64,000 bases of DNA from Prevotella sp. P5-50. Its GTDB lineage: Bacteria; Bacteroidota; Bacteroidia; Bacteroidales; Bacteroidaceae. Shown here in pieces: positions 1 through 8,882 of the stretch. Position numbers and translations under genes: made by a program. Under the pieces are notes generated by a model, which worked only from the letters and a program-made list of their open reading frames with translations, was not told the DNA's origin and ran no database searches. Numbering within the stretch: position 1 is the first letter of the stretch; each line of letters begins with the position of its first letter. The DNA lies in contig NZ_NPJA01000039.1 of assembly GCF_002251295.1 (NCBI RefSeq), forward strand, positions 1 through 64,000. Reading direction: 5' to 3'.

Positions 1-76
1 TATACGAGTTTGAAAACAAAAATATCTATAATAAAGTTAAATAGTGTTAAATATATAATTAAAGCTGCCAAAACTC

Positions 77-108
77 TTGCATTCCGGGGGTGTCATGTTG
101 TATCTTTG
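77..108 (+). promoter_or_regulatory. Bacteroidota-type promoter motif
   Basis: TTG at 77-79 and TATCTTTG at 101-108 are separated by 21 bases, which matches the Bacteroidota consensus. No convincing gene follows: the next 150 bases hold only short, unremarkable reading frames, then the 11-bp repeat array. It may drive a short transcript through that array, or be a chance match. Confidence 0.4.
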
Positions 109-253
109 TATTTCAAGCCGAGGATGATTTCTAAAAATAAGAAAGATACCCTTAAACCAAAAATCAAACAAATAATTCAACAATTAAAATACTGATTATG
201 TTTACAAAACCAACAGATTTACATGCCATCAGGTCACGACAGAAAGCCACGGT

Positions 254-473
254 TTCTCGATTGCTTCTCGATTGCTTCTCGTTCGGTTCTCGTTCGGTTC
301 TCGTTGACTTCTCGTTAGGTCCTCGTTCGTCTCTCGTTCGTCTCTCGTTGCTTAGTCGTTAGTCTATCGAAGACCGAACGAGAACCGAACGAGGAACAAG
401 CGAAAAACGAACGAAAGAGCAACGAATGTCGATCGAGTAAATAGCGAGAATCTATCGAAAACTCGACGAAATG
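254..473. repeat. 11-bp phased repeat array with strand switch
   Basis: Twenty consecutive 11-base units run without a gap. Each has CG at positions 5-6 (at 258, 269, 280 and so on to 467). Units 1-10 read like TTCTCGTTCGG and its variants; from unit 12 they read like the complement, CGAACGAGAAC. The two halves therefore form a long imperfect inverted repeat. The best-paired parts are 276-297 and 374-396, which are complementary at nearly every position. One unit is close to one helical turn, so every CG lies on the same face of the DNA. No protein is evident here. Function is unknown; a protein-binding array, a long RNA hairpin or a slippage-grown minisatellite are all possible. Confidence 0.8.
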
Positions 474-1154
474 CCACCATCATGGCTGGTGGTACACCCT
501 TCAGCAACCACAAACCAGCACAATGCCTTTTGTCTCAAATCTGCCGAGGTAGAACCCCGCATTTCCAGTCCACACTGAGCATTTTTACGGCGAATAAAAC
601 CATTTCGTCCATTCCGTGGGTCACTATGATTCAACCCTGCAGAAAGCCCTCCACGGGCTTTTAATGCCTTGTTTTCCACCTAAATAACCGAGTTATCCCC
701 CACATAACCAACAGAGATAATCCTCTGTCCACCCCAAAAACAACCTGGAACACACCCAACAGTCCCATCTTCATAGGCTCAACTACAGGTCAAACCATAA
801 AAATCATGCAAAGCCACAGCAGAGTCCTTCATATCACCATTTTGTGCAATATAAGTATAATAACCTTACAATATTAATACAAGACGTGTTTGATATATTT
901 ACAGAATGATATTCTTGCCTTTGAGTCTAATTAACGTTTCGCTTTCCACATTCTATCCTGTCCCAAGAATAATTGTTGTAATACCAAGGCGATTGCTGAC
1001 TCCAAAATTTCTTATTGTCAATTACATCAAACAGAAGTATTTATAAGGTAGAATCGTATTAATTGCCCAAAATTTTTTTATTTTCAACCTTTTTCGTAAA
1101 TTTGCAAAATAGAAATAATAAAAAAGATCACAATCAAGATATTTTTCTGAAACA
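474..1154. other. Gene-poor region with possible decayed coding sequence
   Basis: No intact gene is supported. On the minus strand one frame from about 870 down to 460 reads as protein-like text broken by two stops, including VALHDFYGL and GLNHSDPRNGRNGF. A second frame at about 900-1010 contains an aromatic-rich stretch (WSQQSPWYYNN). This could be a disrupted surface-protein gene, but no family was recognised. A TAAATTTG element at 1097-1104 is a plausible -7 box for the mannanase gene that starts at 1155. Confidence 0.35.
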
Positions 1155-2138
1155 ATGAAGTCAATACTGCTAACCATTCTAATGACAATTCTTGGTGTTG
1201 ATGGTCATGCGCAAGAATACTTTCATGTCCAAAAAACACAACTGATTGATGCCGCAGGACAACCTTTTATTATTGCGGGTGTCAACAACCCGCATGCCTG
1301 GTTAGGTGAAAAAGCCTATCAAGCACTTGATGATATTGCTGCTACAGGAGCTAATACGCTACGTATCGTATGGCACACAAGGGGGCAAGCCGCAGAATTG
1401 GAACGCGTCATAGAGCGTTGCATAGCCCTGAAGATGATTCCGATGATGGAACTTCACGATGTAACGGGAAACTCGTCGGGCGAACGGCTGCTCGATATGG
1501 CGCGATACTATGCTCGTGAAGATGTCAAAACTGTACTGATGCGTTACGAACGCTTTCTGCTCATCAATATTGCAAACGAGTGGGGCGCTCATCGTGTTAC
1601 CACGAAACATTGGCAGAAAAGCTATGAAAAGGCTATCGCATTACTTCGTGAAGCTGGCTTCAAAACGACGTTGGTCGTTGATGCTCCAGGTTGGGGACAG
1701 AATATTTTACCCATATTAAAAGGTGGTCAGCAACTTATAGACTGCGACCCTTTGCACAATATTTTATTTTCTGTCCACATGTATGGTTCGTGGAATGACT
1801 CCCAAAAAATTATCAATAAACTGACAGAAGCCAAGAATAAACAATTGCCTTTGATCGTTGGTGAGTTTGGCTACAACTATAATGATGGCAAAAATAATCT
1901 CGGTTGTAAGGCCGACCATCGTACAATCCTAAAAACATGTCATCAGTTGGATTATGGTTTTATGCCTTGGTCATGGACAGGAAATAACCAAGAGAATGCT
2001 TGGCTTGATATGGTAGATCATCGTGATTGGAAGACGCCGACAGCATGGGGAACTGATGTGATTGAAGGTGCGTATGGCATCCGGCAAACAGCCATTCCCG
2101 CCAAAGTGTTTGAGAAAGATAAGGCAAGAGAAAAATGA
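1155..2138 (+). CDS. Secreted GH5 (subfamily 8-like) beta-mannanase
   Basis: Probable endo-beta-1,4-mannanase. The 327-residue protein begins with a signal peptide ending near GHAQ (residue 20). It then follows the order of bacterial GH5_8 mannanases: GVNNPHAW near 42, GANTLRIV near 65, the acid/base Glu142 in NIANEWG, DAPGWGQ near 176, FSVHMY near 205, and the nucleophile Glu237 in VGEFG. The catalytic domain fills the protein; no carbohydrate-binding module is seen. It overlaps the next gene by four bases (ATGA), so the two are probably co-translated. Its position at the edge of an exopolysaccharide operon suggests trimming or release of a mannose-containing polymer, although degradation of dietary mannan cannot be excluded. 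Confidence 0.88.
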   Translation: MKSILLTILMTILGVDGHAQEYFHVQKTQLIDAAGQPFIIAGVNNPHAWLGEKAYQALDDIAATGANTLRIVWHTRGQAAELERVIERCIALKMIPMMELHDVTGNSSGERLLDMARYYAREDVKTVLMRYERFLLINIANEWGAHRVTTKHWQKSYEKAIALLREAGFKTTLVVDAPGWGQNILPILKGGQQLIDCDPLHNILFSVHMYGSWNDSQKIINKLTEAKNKQLPLIVGEFGYNYNDGKNNLGCKADHRTILKTCHQLDYGFMPWSWTGNNQENAWLDMVDHRDWKTPTAWGTDVIEGAYGIRQTAIPAKVFEKDKAREK

Positions 2139-3118
2139 AGAAACGACTTGAATTCATAGATATTGCAAAAGGTATTGGTATTCTTTTTGTATTGTTAAAT
2201 CATGTAGAAAGTTATCAATGGGTGACTTTCTCCTCTTTTTTTGTGATTCCAATATTCTTCTTTTGTTCGGGTTATACGTTTTCATTCAATCAAGAAGAGA
2301 AATTTCGGTTTATAACTGTCGTTAAAAAGTTGCCAAAATTACTTAAACCATACTTCTTCTTTAGCGTATTGTTGCTGTTGATATTTAATGACTTTTCTTT
2401 GCGAGCTATTTCTGGTATTGTTTATTCAAGGTATTGTTTCTTTCCAATTGGAACGGATGATATTTATAGACTCTTTATAGTAGGAAACTTTCCGCTGTGG
2501 TTTCTGACTTGTATGTCACTATGTTATTTGCTCTATGCTGTTTATCTTCGTTTCTTTAAATATAAATATATTGTTCTGGCTGTTTATTTTCTGGCGTCTG
2601 TTGCCATGTCACATTTACCAGTACTATTACCATGGAGTATAGATACTGCACCACTTCTTACTATCTTTATGATTCTTGGATATGAAATTAAAGTGCGAAA
2701 TTTACTTACAGAAAAGTGGCTGGTGTTAATATGTGCTATTATTTATGTTTTTGCTTTGAGATTTACTGAAGGTGTGAATATTTCAGTGAGAGAATATGGC
2801 AATAGTCTATCTCTTTTTTTAGTAGCAGGTTTTGCTGGATGTATGATTCTTACTAATTTGGCTTTGCTGCTTGAAAAATCGAAAGTGTGTCGGATTCCTC
2901 TTGTCTTGTTAGGAAGACATTCCTTGACGATTTTCTGTATGGAAATACCATTTATTGTATTAGGAAAGGACATCGCTCATCGTATGGCGGCTTTTTATCC
3001 TATATTTGAGAACACGAGCGTTGTAAGTATATTACAGTTTATGTGTGCTTTGATTGGTGGCTTTGTGTTGTCATGGCTTTTGAATAAAAATCGAATGGTA
3101 AAACAGATAGTTTTTTGA
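2135..3118 (+). CDS. Acyltransferase 3 family membrane protein
   Basis: An integral-membrane O-acyltransferase of 327 residues. The N-terminus (EFIDIAKGIGILFVLLNHVE) is typical of the Acyltransferase_3 family, with an early Asp and a conserved His; about ten hydrophobic segments follow. Members transfer acetyl or other acyl groups to extracytoplasmic sugars. The start overlaps the mannanase stop as ATGA. The gene faces the exopolysaccharide operon tail to tail, with three bases between the coding regions. Decoration of the polymer made by that operon is the likely role; the substrate is inferred from context only. Confidence 0.82.
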   Translation: MKKRLEFIDIAKGIGILFVLLNHVESYQWVTFSSFFVIPIFFFCSGYTFSFNQEEKFRFITVVKKLPKLLKPYFFFSVLLLLIFNDFSLRAISGIVYSRYCFFPIGTDDIYRLFIVGNFPLWFLTCMSLCYLLYAVYLRFFKYKYIVLAVYFLASVAMSHLPVLLPWSIDTAPLLTIFMILGYEIKVRNLLTEKWLVLICAIIYVFALRFTEGVNISVREYGNSLSLFLVAGFAGCMILTNLALLLEKSKVCRIPLVLLGRHSLTIFCMEIPFIVLGKDIAHRMAAFYPIFENTSVVSILQFMCALIGGFVLSWLLNKNRMVKQIVF

Positions 3119-3121
3119 GGT

Positions 3122-4312
3122 TTATGAATAACAATCGATAGTAGCAAAGAATTGTTTTGCATATTTCTCTTTGTCAAACAGTTTTGATTGCCTTATTGAG
3201 GCTTTTGACATTTTTGCTCTCTGTTTTGGATTGTTATATAAAGACAGAATACTGGTCGCAATATTATCTGGTAACTGGTCGTTCTTGTCAAGTACAATTG
3301 AACAATCTGGTGTTAATACCTCAGGAATACCTCCCTGAGATGTCGAAACGATGGGAAGCCCCATTGCCATGGCTTCTACCAATGTGAGACCAAAAGGTTC
3401 GTTCCAGATAGAAGGAAGAACAGCAACATCTGCCAATGCTAATATGGACGGAACGTCATGATATGGCTTAAATCCTGTAAATATAATCTTGTCTTGAATG
3501 TTGTATGCTTTTTCTTTTAATTTTTTGACGAACATGTTATCATCCTTGTTTCGTCCATAAAATGATCCTCCCACAATTAGAAGTTTGATTTTAGAGTACT
3601 TGGTGAGTTTATGGAATGCTGTAATCAACTGAAGAATACCTTTTTCTTCAGTTAGTCGTCCGGAAAATACAACGATGAAATCTCCTTCGCTTATACCAAA
3701 ATCTTTTCTTTCATACAAAAGTTTGTTGCAATGAGAAAAACTAGATAAATCAATTCCATTATGTACAACAACACTTTTGCTGTCAGAAGCATTTATTGTT
3801 AGTATTCTCATTCTTATATAGTCAGAAACGGTGATAATACTTGTGGCAAGATGATACAACTCTTGGCTTTTGTATGTATTGCTATTTAAGTTATCGTTAT
3901 GAAGATGATATATGAGTTTTGAGTCTGTTAGCTTTTTGAGTTTTAGAGCATAACCAGGTCTGTTCTCAAGAATAATAGCATCGTAATGATTACGACGAAT
4001 ATGTTTTATGGATTTGTATAGGAAATACTCTATATTGTAATTGTAATATTCATTTTTATGGTTGAATAGATGATACATTCTTTTGCATATTTTAGCCCAA
4101 AGCGTATCAGTTTTGATGAAATGATAATGATTATTGCGTGAAGATAGAGCGCGATGACCGTGCACTTGTTGATCATCTATACTATATACTGTAATATCGT
4201 GCAAATGGTGAACTTCATTGTATTCAAGGTAAAAATCAATGAGGTTTTCCACAGCTCCTCCTCGTACGGCAGGAACAGGTAAGATACCAGAAGTAAGTAT
4301 TGCTATCTTCAT
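3122..4312 (-). CDS. GT4 family glycosyltransferase
   Basis: A cytoplasmic GT-B glycosyltransferase of 396 residues and the last gene of the exopolysaccharide operon. The N-terminal domain begins MKIAILTSG and has the Gly-rich acceptor loop (VRGGAVENLID). The C-terminal domain has FSGRLTEEKGI near 215 and the nucleotide-sugar site EPFGLTLVEAMAMGLPIVS near 305, whose E-x7-E pattern is the GT4 hallmark. It should add a sugar, possibly mannose, with retention to the lipid-linked repeat unit. Seven bases separate it from the upstream gene. Donor and linkage cannot be read from the sequence. Confidence 0.88.
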   Translation of the reverse strand: MKIAILTSGILPVPAVRGGAVENLIDFYLEYNEVHHLHDITVYSIDDQQVHGHRALSSRNNHYHFIKTDTLWAKICKRMYHLFNHKNEYYNYNIEYFLYKSIKHIRRNHYDAIILENRPGYALKLKKLTDSKLIYHLHNDNLNSNTYKSQELYHLATSIITVSDYIRMRILTINASDSKSVVVHNGIDLSSFSHCNKLLYERKDFGISEGDFIVVFSGRLTEEKGILQLITAFHKLTKYSKIKLLIVGGSFYGRNKDDNMFVKKLKEKAYNIQDKIIFTGFKPYHDVPSILALADVAVLPSIWNEPFGLTLVEAMAMGLPIVSTSQGGIPEVLTPDCSIVLDKNDQLPDNIATSILSLYNNPKQRAKMSKASIRQSKLFDKEKYAKQFFATIDCYS

Positions 4313-4319
4313 TAGTTGT

Positions 4320-5243
4320 TTATTTATAGTGTCCTAAGTTTAATTTCCATATAATGCGGTCTTTCCATTGTGCAAGTTTTGTCCTAAAGGTTCGTTTCCT
4401 GCTATAAAATAACAAATGGAATTTTATCATGTGTTTGGGAAAATCAATCATTGATGTAGGGGTAATCAGAAAGTGATTGTAATCTGAAATTTTATCTTTC
4501 ATGAATGCCCTATGTTGGAAATGTGCATAGAGAGACTCTTTCTTTTCGATTTTCCCATTGACTATGCGAATCATGTACAAATGTTGACCATCGTGTTCAA
4601 ACAATACTTGTTGCCATCCTCGCGTTAAACTGTTGAAATGAAAAGCTTGTTTGGGCTTTGAGACGTTGTCAAATGGAGTCTCTAGCCAACAATCATTTGG
4701 GCGGCATGCTTTCCATTTGTCGCTACACCCCATATGGTCAAACTCATCGAAGAATGTAATGTTTCTTGTTGTATATGCATCAGTATATTTTTGGAAACCA
4801 TTTTCTTCTTTCATAAAATATTCATTGGTGTCAGAATCATTTCTGAAAAGAGAAAGATGTCCCCATCCTAATATAAACTTGTATTTTAATACCTCATCAG
4901 TAATAAAAGTGCGTATATTTCCATATACAAGGTCTAAGTCACCAAATCCCCAAAAATCATATTGTTTGATGTAATCTTTTAGGATATAGCCATAAGCTGG
5001 TTTATATTCGCAAAGCTTGTATGGCCTATCTAATATAATCTGAAAATCGAATGCCTTTTGAACAATTATACGAAAGTCCTCAAATCTCATTTTGTGGACG
5101 ATAATATTCTTATATGGTGCTATTTCTGCATCGGTAAAGAACATAAAGTCAACACTTGGATTGCGTATAGCTGACGCCCTCCAAATATCGTATTGTGGAG
5201 GTAACTTTCCGAAATAGGGGAATATAACAACAATAGATTTCAT
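4320..5243 (-). CDS. DUF6625-like putative glycosyltransferase
   Basis: A 307-residue protein resembling the DUF6625 group found in capsule and exopolysaccharide loci. It begins KSIVVIFPYFGKLP. A GFGDLDLVYG segment near residue 120 looks like the metal-binding DxD of GT-A enzymes, followed by GWGHLSLFRND. No signal peptide or membrane span is evident. It sits four bases from one transferase gene and seven from the other, so it belongs to the operon. Sugar transfer is inferred from the DxD-like motif and the neighbours. Confidence 0.7.
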   Translation of the reverse strand: MKSIVVIFPYFGKLPPQYDIWRASAIRNPSVDFMFFTDAEIAPYKNIIVHKMRFEDFRIIVQKAFDFQIILDRPYKLCEYKPAYGYILKDYIKQYDFWGFGDLDLVYGNIRTFITDEVLKYKFILGWGHLSLFRNDSDTNEYFMKEENGFQKYTDAYTTRNITFFDEFDHMGCSDKWKACRPNDCWLETPFDNVSKPKQAFHFNSLTRGWQQVLFEHDGQHLYMIRIVNGKIEKKESLYAHFQHRAFMKDKISDYNHFLITPTSMIDFPKHMIKFHLLFYSRKRTFRTKLAQWKDRIIWKLNLGHYK

Positions 5244-5247
5244 GGCT

Positions 5248-6057
5248 TTATTTGAAGAATTTTGATATACGATAAATCACTTTGATACAGAATCTAATCA
5301 TCTTGACGTTTTTTTCTTCATTACAGAGAGAAAAGAATTTATATAGGGTTATTTTGTCAATCTTAGATAAAGATGCGTAGTCTTTATACACACCAGGAGC
5401 CAGGAAATTCTTCAGATACTGCCGCTTTTCTTCTTGACTTTTTGCGTTTTGACGTTCTGTGATACCTCCAGCTTCTCGTTTACAGATAATGTCTGGAATA
5501 AAGATTACTGTCTTTTCTTCTGCTACGATTTTTCTTAAATAGAAAATCCAATCTGAAACGAATTTGTATGATTCGTCATATTGATATTCTTGAAATAAAC
5601 ATTTCTTAAAAAATGTACTTTGATGGGCAAGGGTTTCTTCGTAAAACGTAATCATGGAAAGTCGCATGGGCTCCAATGATACATGACCAAGTTTCAGATC
5701 TTCATTATAATGGTAATCATGACCGACAATCATATCTTTTTCAAGATGATAATCTGCCACTTTCTGTAATACATCATTATTATAAAAACAATCTCCAGAA
5801 TTCATGAAATTAAGATATTCTCCATTGGCAACCTCAATACCCTTGTTCATGGCATTGTAGATACCCTTGTCAGGTTCTGATACCCAATACGTGATTATGT
5901 TGGCGTATTCTTTTATGACCTCAACGCTTCCGTCTGTTGAACCACCATCAATGATTATGAATTCGTAATCAGTATATGTTTGATTTACAACACTTTTGAC
6001 AGTGTTGCGGAGACCTTCCACATTGTTGTAGTTAATAGTAATAATCGAAAATTTCAT
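5248..6057 (-). CDS. GT2 family glycosyltransferase
   Basis: A GT-A inverting glycosyltransferase of 269 residues. It shows the standard N-terminal series: FSIITINYNNVEGL, then IIIDGGSTDGS near 38, EPDKGIYNAMNKGI near 63, and NFMNSGDCF near 85, which corresponds to the DxD region. The short C-terminal part is basic and has no membrane segment, so the enzyme is probably cytoplasmic. A promoter-like -7 element lies 34 bases upstream of the start, so the last three operon genes may also be transcribed separately. Confidence 0.88.
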   Translation of the reverse strand: MKFSIITINYNNVEGLRNTVKSVVNQTYTDYEFIIIDGGSTDGSVEVIKEYANIITYWVSEPDKGIYNAMNKGIEVANGEYLNFMNSGDCFYNNDVLQKVADYHLEKDMIVGHDYHYNEDLKLGHVSLEPMRLSMITFYEETLAHQSTFFKKCLFQEYQYDESYKFVSDWIFYLRKIVAEEKTVIFIPDIICKREAGGITERQNAKSQEEKRQYLKNFLAPGVYKDYASLSKIDKITLYKFFSLCNEEKNVKMIRFCIKVIYRISKFFK

Positions 6058-6090
6058 AAACTTTATATGATATCAATTCAACTTTTAATG

Positions 6091-6098
6091 CAAAGTTA
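6091..6098 (-). promoter_or_regulatory. Possible internal promoter, -7 element
   Basis: On the minus strand this reads TAACTTTG, a match to TAnnTTTG, in the 122-base gap upstream of the GT2 gene starting at 6057. No clear TTG lies 19-21 bases upstream, so support is moderate. It would give an internal transcript for the last three glycosyltransferase genes. Confidence 0.5.
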
Positions 6099-6179
6099 AT
6101 GATTATCTGTGAGATATAGTCTAATATTGACGAAAATAATTATCGTTTCTGATTTTTTTCAATATACGATTGAGATTAC

Positions 6180-7703
6180 TTATTTGTGTATAAATCTATG
6201 CAGGCAATCTTTGGTTCCTTTTACACAAATACAATAGGATGGAATAGAAATTACAAAATATATTGCCATTCCCGATAAAGCGTATAAAACCCATGTGCCG
6301 ATATTTTGATACGGATCAATTGGTAAAAGCCTCGTCAAGCATGTTGGTATAATGATGGCAATCAATGAAACAATATAGTTTCTTGTCACAGATTTCCAAT
6401 AGTTGAAAATGGGCTCCTTAAAGCCTGAATGGTACAAATAACATGGCTTCCAGATTACAACTATCAATAAAAGACTAGTAATCTTACCTAATAGTATTCC
6501 TATGATTCCCCATTTTAATCCACAAATTATGGTAATGCTTATATTTATGGTTAGTTCTGCCCATGCTGACCACACGTCAGCATAAAGACCATAGGCATAA
6601 TTAAAATTATCTACCGAGTTTCTGGAATTGGTAATATAAATAAAGATAACAAGTAATATCAAAATGTTATGGTCCATAATATATGATGATCCTAACCAAT
6701 GATAGATAAATGGTTCTGTGAAGTTGTATAAGGAATAGCATAATGTTGCTGCAACGAAATGATGAAGGGCTGTGATTTGCCAAAAGACATTGATGATGTG
6801 TGGGCGATGCCCTTCTGCAACAAGATTGCCTACACTTGCTCCAATACTATTGGTAATGGAATTAAATAATGATATGAGTTTTGAGAAGATAATAAGGTAA
6901 TTGCCATAGAGGGCAACCATTTTCAATGAAACGAATATAAAGATGAACAACTCGTCGCTTTTTATAAGCAAGAAGTCTTTAATCTTATGAATGAATATTT
7001 GTCTGGTTTTTCCTGTTATATTTGGGTATTTCTTCAATAATGCCTTGCCGTTATTGATATTGACATTGAGCCAAGGGTATTCTTTGTTGATTTTCCAATT
7101 AAGGATAATGCAACCTATGATACCGAATAAGAATTCGACGAATACCCATACGAACAAGTTCTTATAGGTATATGCTAAGAATATCTGCAAGGCTATTTTA
7201 CATAGATTGGCACTCTGGTAATATATCGCAACTAGATAATTTTTTTGGTCTGCAGACAATAGAATTTGCCTAAAGTTAATAAAGTATCCTATAAGGGCAG
7301 AGCCTAAAAAAGAATAGAAAGAGAAATAAATAATGTAGAAGCTTAGACCTGCTTTGGAAAAGATAAGAGGAAAGAATAGGCTGACAGAAATACCAGCAAA
7401 GAGAATGATTATTCCAATTTTTCGATATAAGAATCCTAAAACGGAAAGAATTTCTTGTATTTCCTCTCTATTATTTGATTGAAGTGGCTTAAAGAGAAAA
7501 TATCCTACAGATGCAGAAATCCCAAGTTCTGCAAGATTGAGGTAACCTAATATATTTCCAAGTGTTCCTGTTAGTCCAATAAAGTCTACCCCTAAGCAAT
7601 CTAAGAATATTTTCCTAGAAAAGAAAGCAAAGAATAAAGAGAGAAAGTAAAAAACGAGATTTACTTTCGCATTCAATATACTTTTGTGGATTCTTTCTGC
7701 CAT
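6180..7703 (-). CDS. Polysaccharide flippase (Wzx/MOP superfamily)
   Basis: A 507-residue protein with about twelve to fourteen hydrophobic segments and a start (NLVFYFLSLFFAFFSRKIFL) typical of MOP-superfamily polysaccharide flippases. It should move the undecaprenyl-pyrophosphate-linked repeat unit from the cytoplasmic to the periplasmic face of the inner membrane, where the polymerase works. The motif LGTLGNILGYLNLAELGI-like segment near residues 45-62 is characteristic. It is followed by a 122-base gap, the largest in the operon. Substrate specificity is not readable. Confidence 0.85.
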   Translation of the reverse strand: MAERIHKSILNAKVNLVFYFLSLFFAFFSRKIFLDCLGVDFIGLTGTLGNILGYLNLAELGISASVGYFLFKPLQSNNREEIQEILSVLGFLYRKIGIIILFAGISVSLFFPLIFSKAGLSFYIIYFSFYSFLGSALIGYFINFRQILLSADQKNYLVAIYYQSANLCKIALQIFLAYTYKNLFVWVFVEFLFGIIGCIILNWKINKEYPWLNVNINNGKALLKKYPNITGKTRQIFIHKIKDFLLIKSDELFIFIFVSLKMVALYGNYLIIFSKLISLFNSITNSIGASVGNLVAEGHRPHIINVFWQITALHHFVAATLCYSLYNFTEPFIYHWLGSSYIMDHNILILLVIFIYITNSRNSVDNFNYAYGLYADVWSAWAELTINISITIICGLKWGIIGILLGKITSLLLIVVIWKPCYLYHSGFKEPIFNYWKSVTRNYIVSLIAIIIPTCLTRLLPIDPYQNIGTWVLYALSGMAIYFVISIPSYCICVKGTKDCLHRFIHK

Positions 7704-7709
7704 TGGGCT

Positions 7710-8870
7710 TTATTTATGGTGTGAGGTGTGAATGAAATCATTACTTTTGATGTTTATCTTCGTCAGGTTTTGAAGCATACTGCCTGTAAGCCTGAAAAAT
7801 GAGATGATTTTTCCGAAGATAGCTCTTGTGCGGAGATGGCGAGGAATGGCTATCAAGAGGGCTATAATCAACGCAATAAACAATGCCCACCAACGAAGTC
7901 CCCATTGCCAACAGACGCAGGTCATTATGACTGCAACAACAGGTATTGTTGCTAAAAGTATAGAACGGGGTATCAGTAGCTGTTGTAGGGTCTTGTCAAT
8001 ATAGTTGATGTTCCCTTTTATAAAAGCCTTGGGTAAATAAGGGAGCATGAACAAAAGACTTTGTATCTGACCAGTCATCCAACGAAGACGCTGGCGACGG
8101 AAGTTATCTTGATTAGATACCTTCTCATCATAAACATGGATAGTTGCCTCATACTTGATGAAAATATTTTCTTGCATGAGCATGGCTTCTAATTCGCGGT
8201 CTTCTACTGCAGTTTGTAGTTTGGATACATGATTTTTGAACCATTCAAAACGGAAACACATGCCAGAACCGATTAATGCTGACGACATTCCTATTATGTT
8301 ATGGGCTTTACGGAAAATGGTATTGTTGATTTCTTCACTTGTTCCTTCAAGTGCAGCTATGTCGTTGTCGCTATTCTTTGCGCAACGATGACATTGAACG
8401 AAATCATAACCTTGACAACAAACAGCGTTAAGACGCTCAAGGAAATCAGCATGAACCACATTGTCAGCATCTAAAATGACCACATGGTCGTACTGTTTCC
8501 TAGTTTCTGAAATAGCATATTGTAATGCTCTTGCTTTACTACTCTTATAGAATATAGGTCGATGGAGCGTGATGGGGAGCGCAAGCAAGGCATCGTTGGT
8601 GCTCTTTGTCATGTGGTCAGAAATGACAGCAACATCATAATTTGTCTTCGGGTAGGTTTGTTCCAGAAAACTTTTGATGGATGATACTATAACTGCATCT
8701 TCATGATAGGCAGGGAATAATACCAAATAGGTGTGTTGTACCTCTGTTATGGTAGTTTTATTTTTTTTGTGATGAAACAAGGATACGATGGCATAGAATA
8801 ATACATAAATGACAGAAGGCGCTATGAAAATCCATAACGCAAGGTCAATGATATGTATGATAGTCCACAT
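7710..8870 (-). CDS. Membrane GT2 glycosyltransferase, catalytically intact paralogue
   Basis: A processive-type GT2 enzyme of 386 residues with one N-terminal membrane segment (about 12-32) and two or more C-terminal ones (about 300-345). All catalytic motifs are present: VISDH near 82-86, the DxD triad D134-A-D136, the E223-D224 pair (TED equivalent) and Q260-R-L-R-W264 (QxxRW). The family includes cellulose and hyaluronan synthases; here it more probably builds the exopolysaccharide repeat or a homopolymer. It lies 12 bases downstream of a closely related but degenerate paralogue, with full-length similarity including the shared EEINNTIFR segment. Confidence 0.85.
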   Translation of the reverse strand: MWTIIHIIDLALWIFIAPSVIYVLFYAIVSLFHHKKNKTTITEVQHTYLVLFPAYHEDAVIVSSIKSFLEQTYPKTNYDVAVISDHMTKSTNDALLALPITLHRPIFYKSSKARALQYAISETRKQYDHVVILDADNVVHADFLERLNAVCCQGYDFVQCHRCAKNSDNDIAALEGTSEEINNTIFRKAHNIIGMSSALIGSGMCFRFEWFKNHVSKLQTAVEDRELEAMLMQENIFIKYEATIHVYDEKVSNQDNFRRQRLRWMTGQIQSLLFMLPYLPKAFIKGNINYIDKTLQQLLIPRSILLATIPVVAVIMTCVCWQWGLRWWALFIALIIALLIAIPRHLRTRAIFGKIISFFRLTGSMLQNLTKINIKSNDFIHTSHHK

Positions 8871-8882
8871 GGTATAGGGAGT

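Noticed and set aside
10..195. 61-codon plus-strand reading frame at the window start
   Set aside because: A promoter-like element (TATCTTTG) lies inside it, composition is AT-driven and no family is recognisable.
198..362. 54-codon plus-strand frame running into the 11-bp array
   Set aside because: Most of the peptide is a translation of the repeat (RSSLVRLSLL), and the frame ends inside the array.
452..679. 75-codon minus-strand frame overlapping the repeat end
   Set aside because: Protein-like text continues upstream through stops, so at best it is a piece of a decayed gene.
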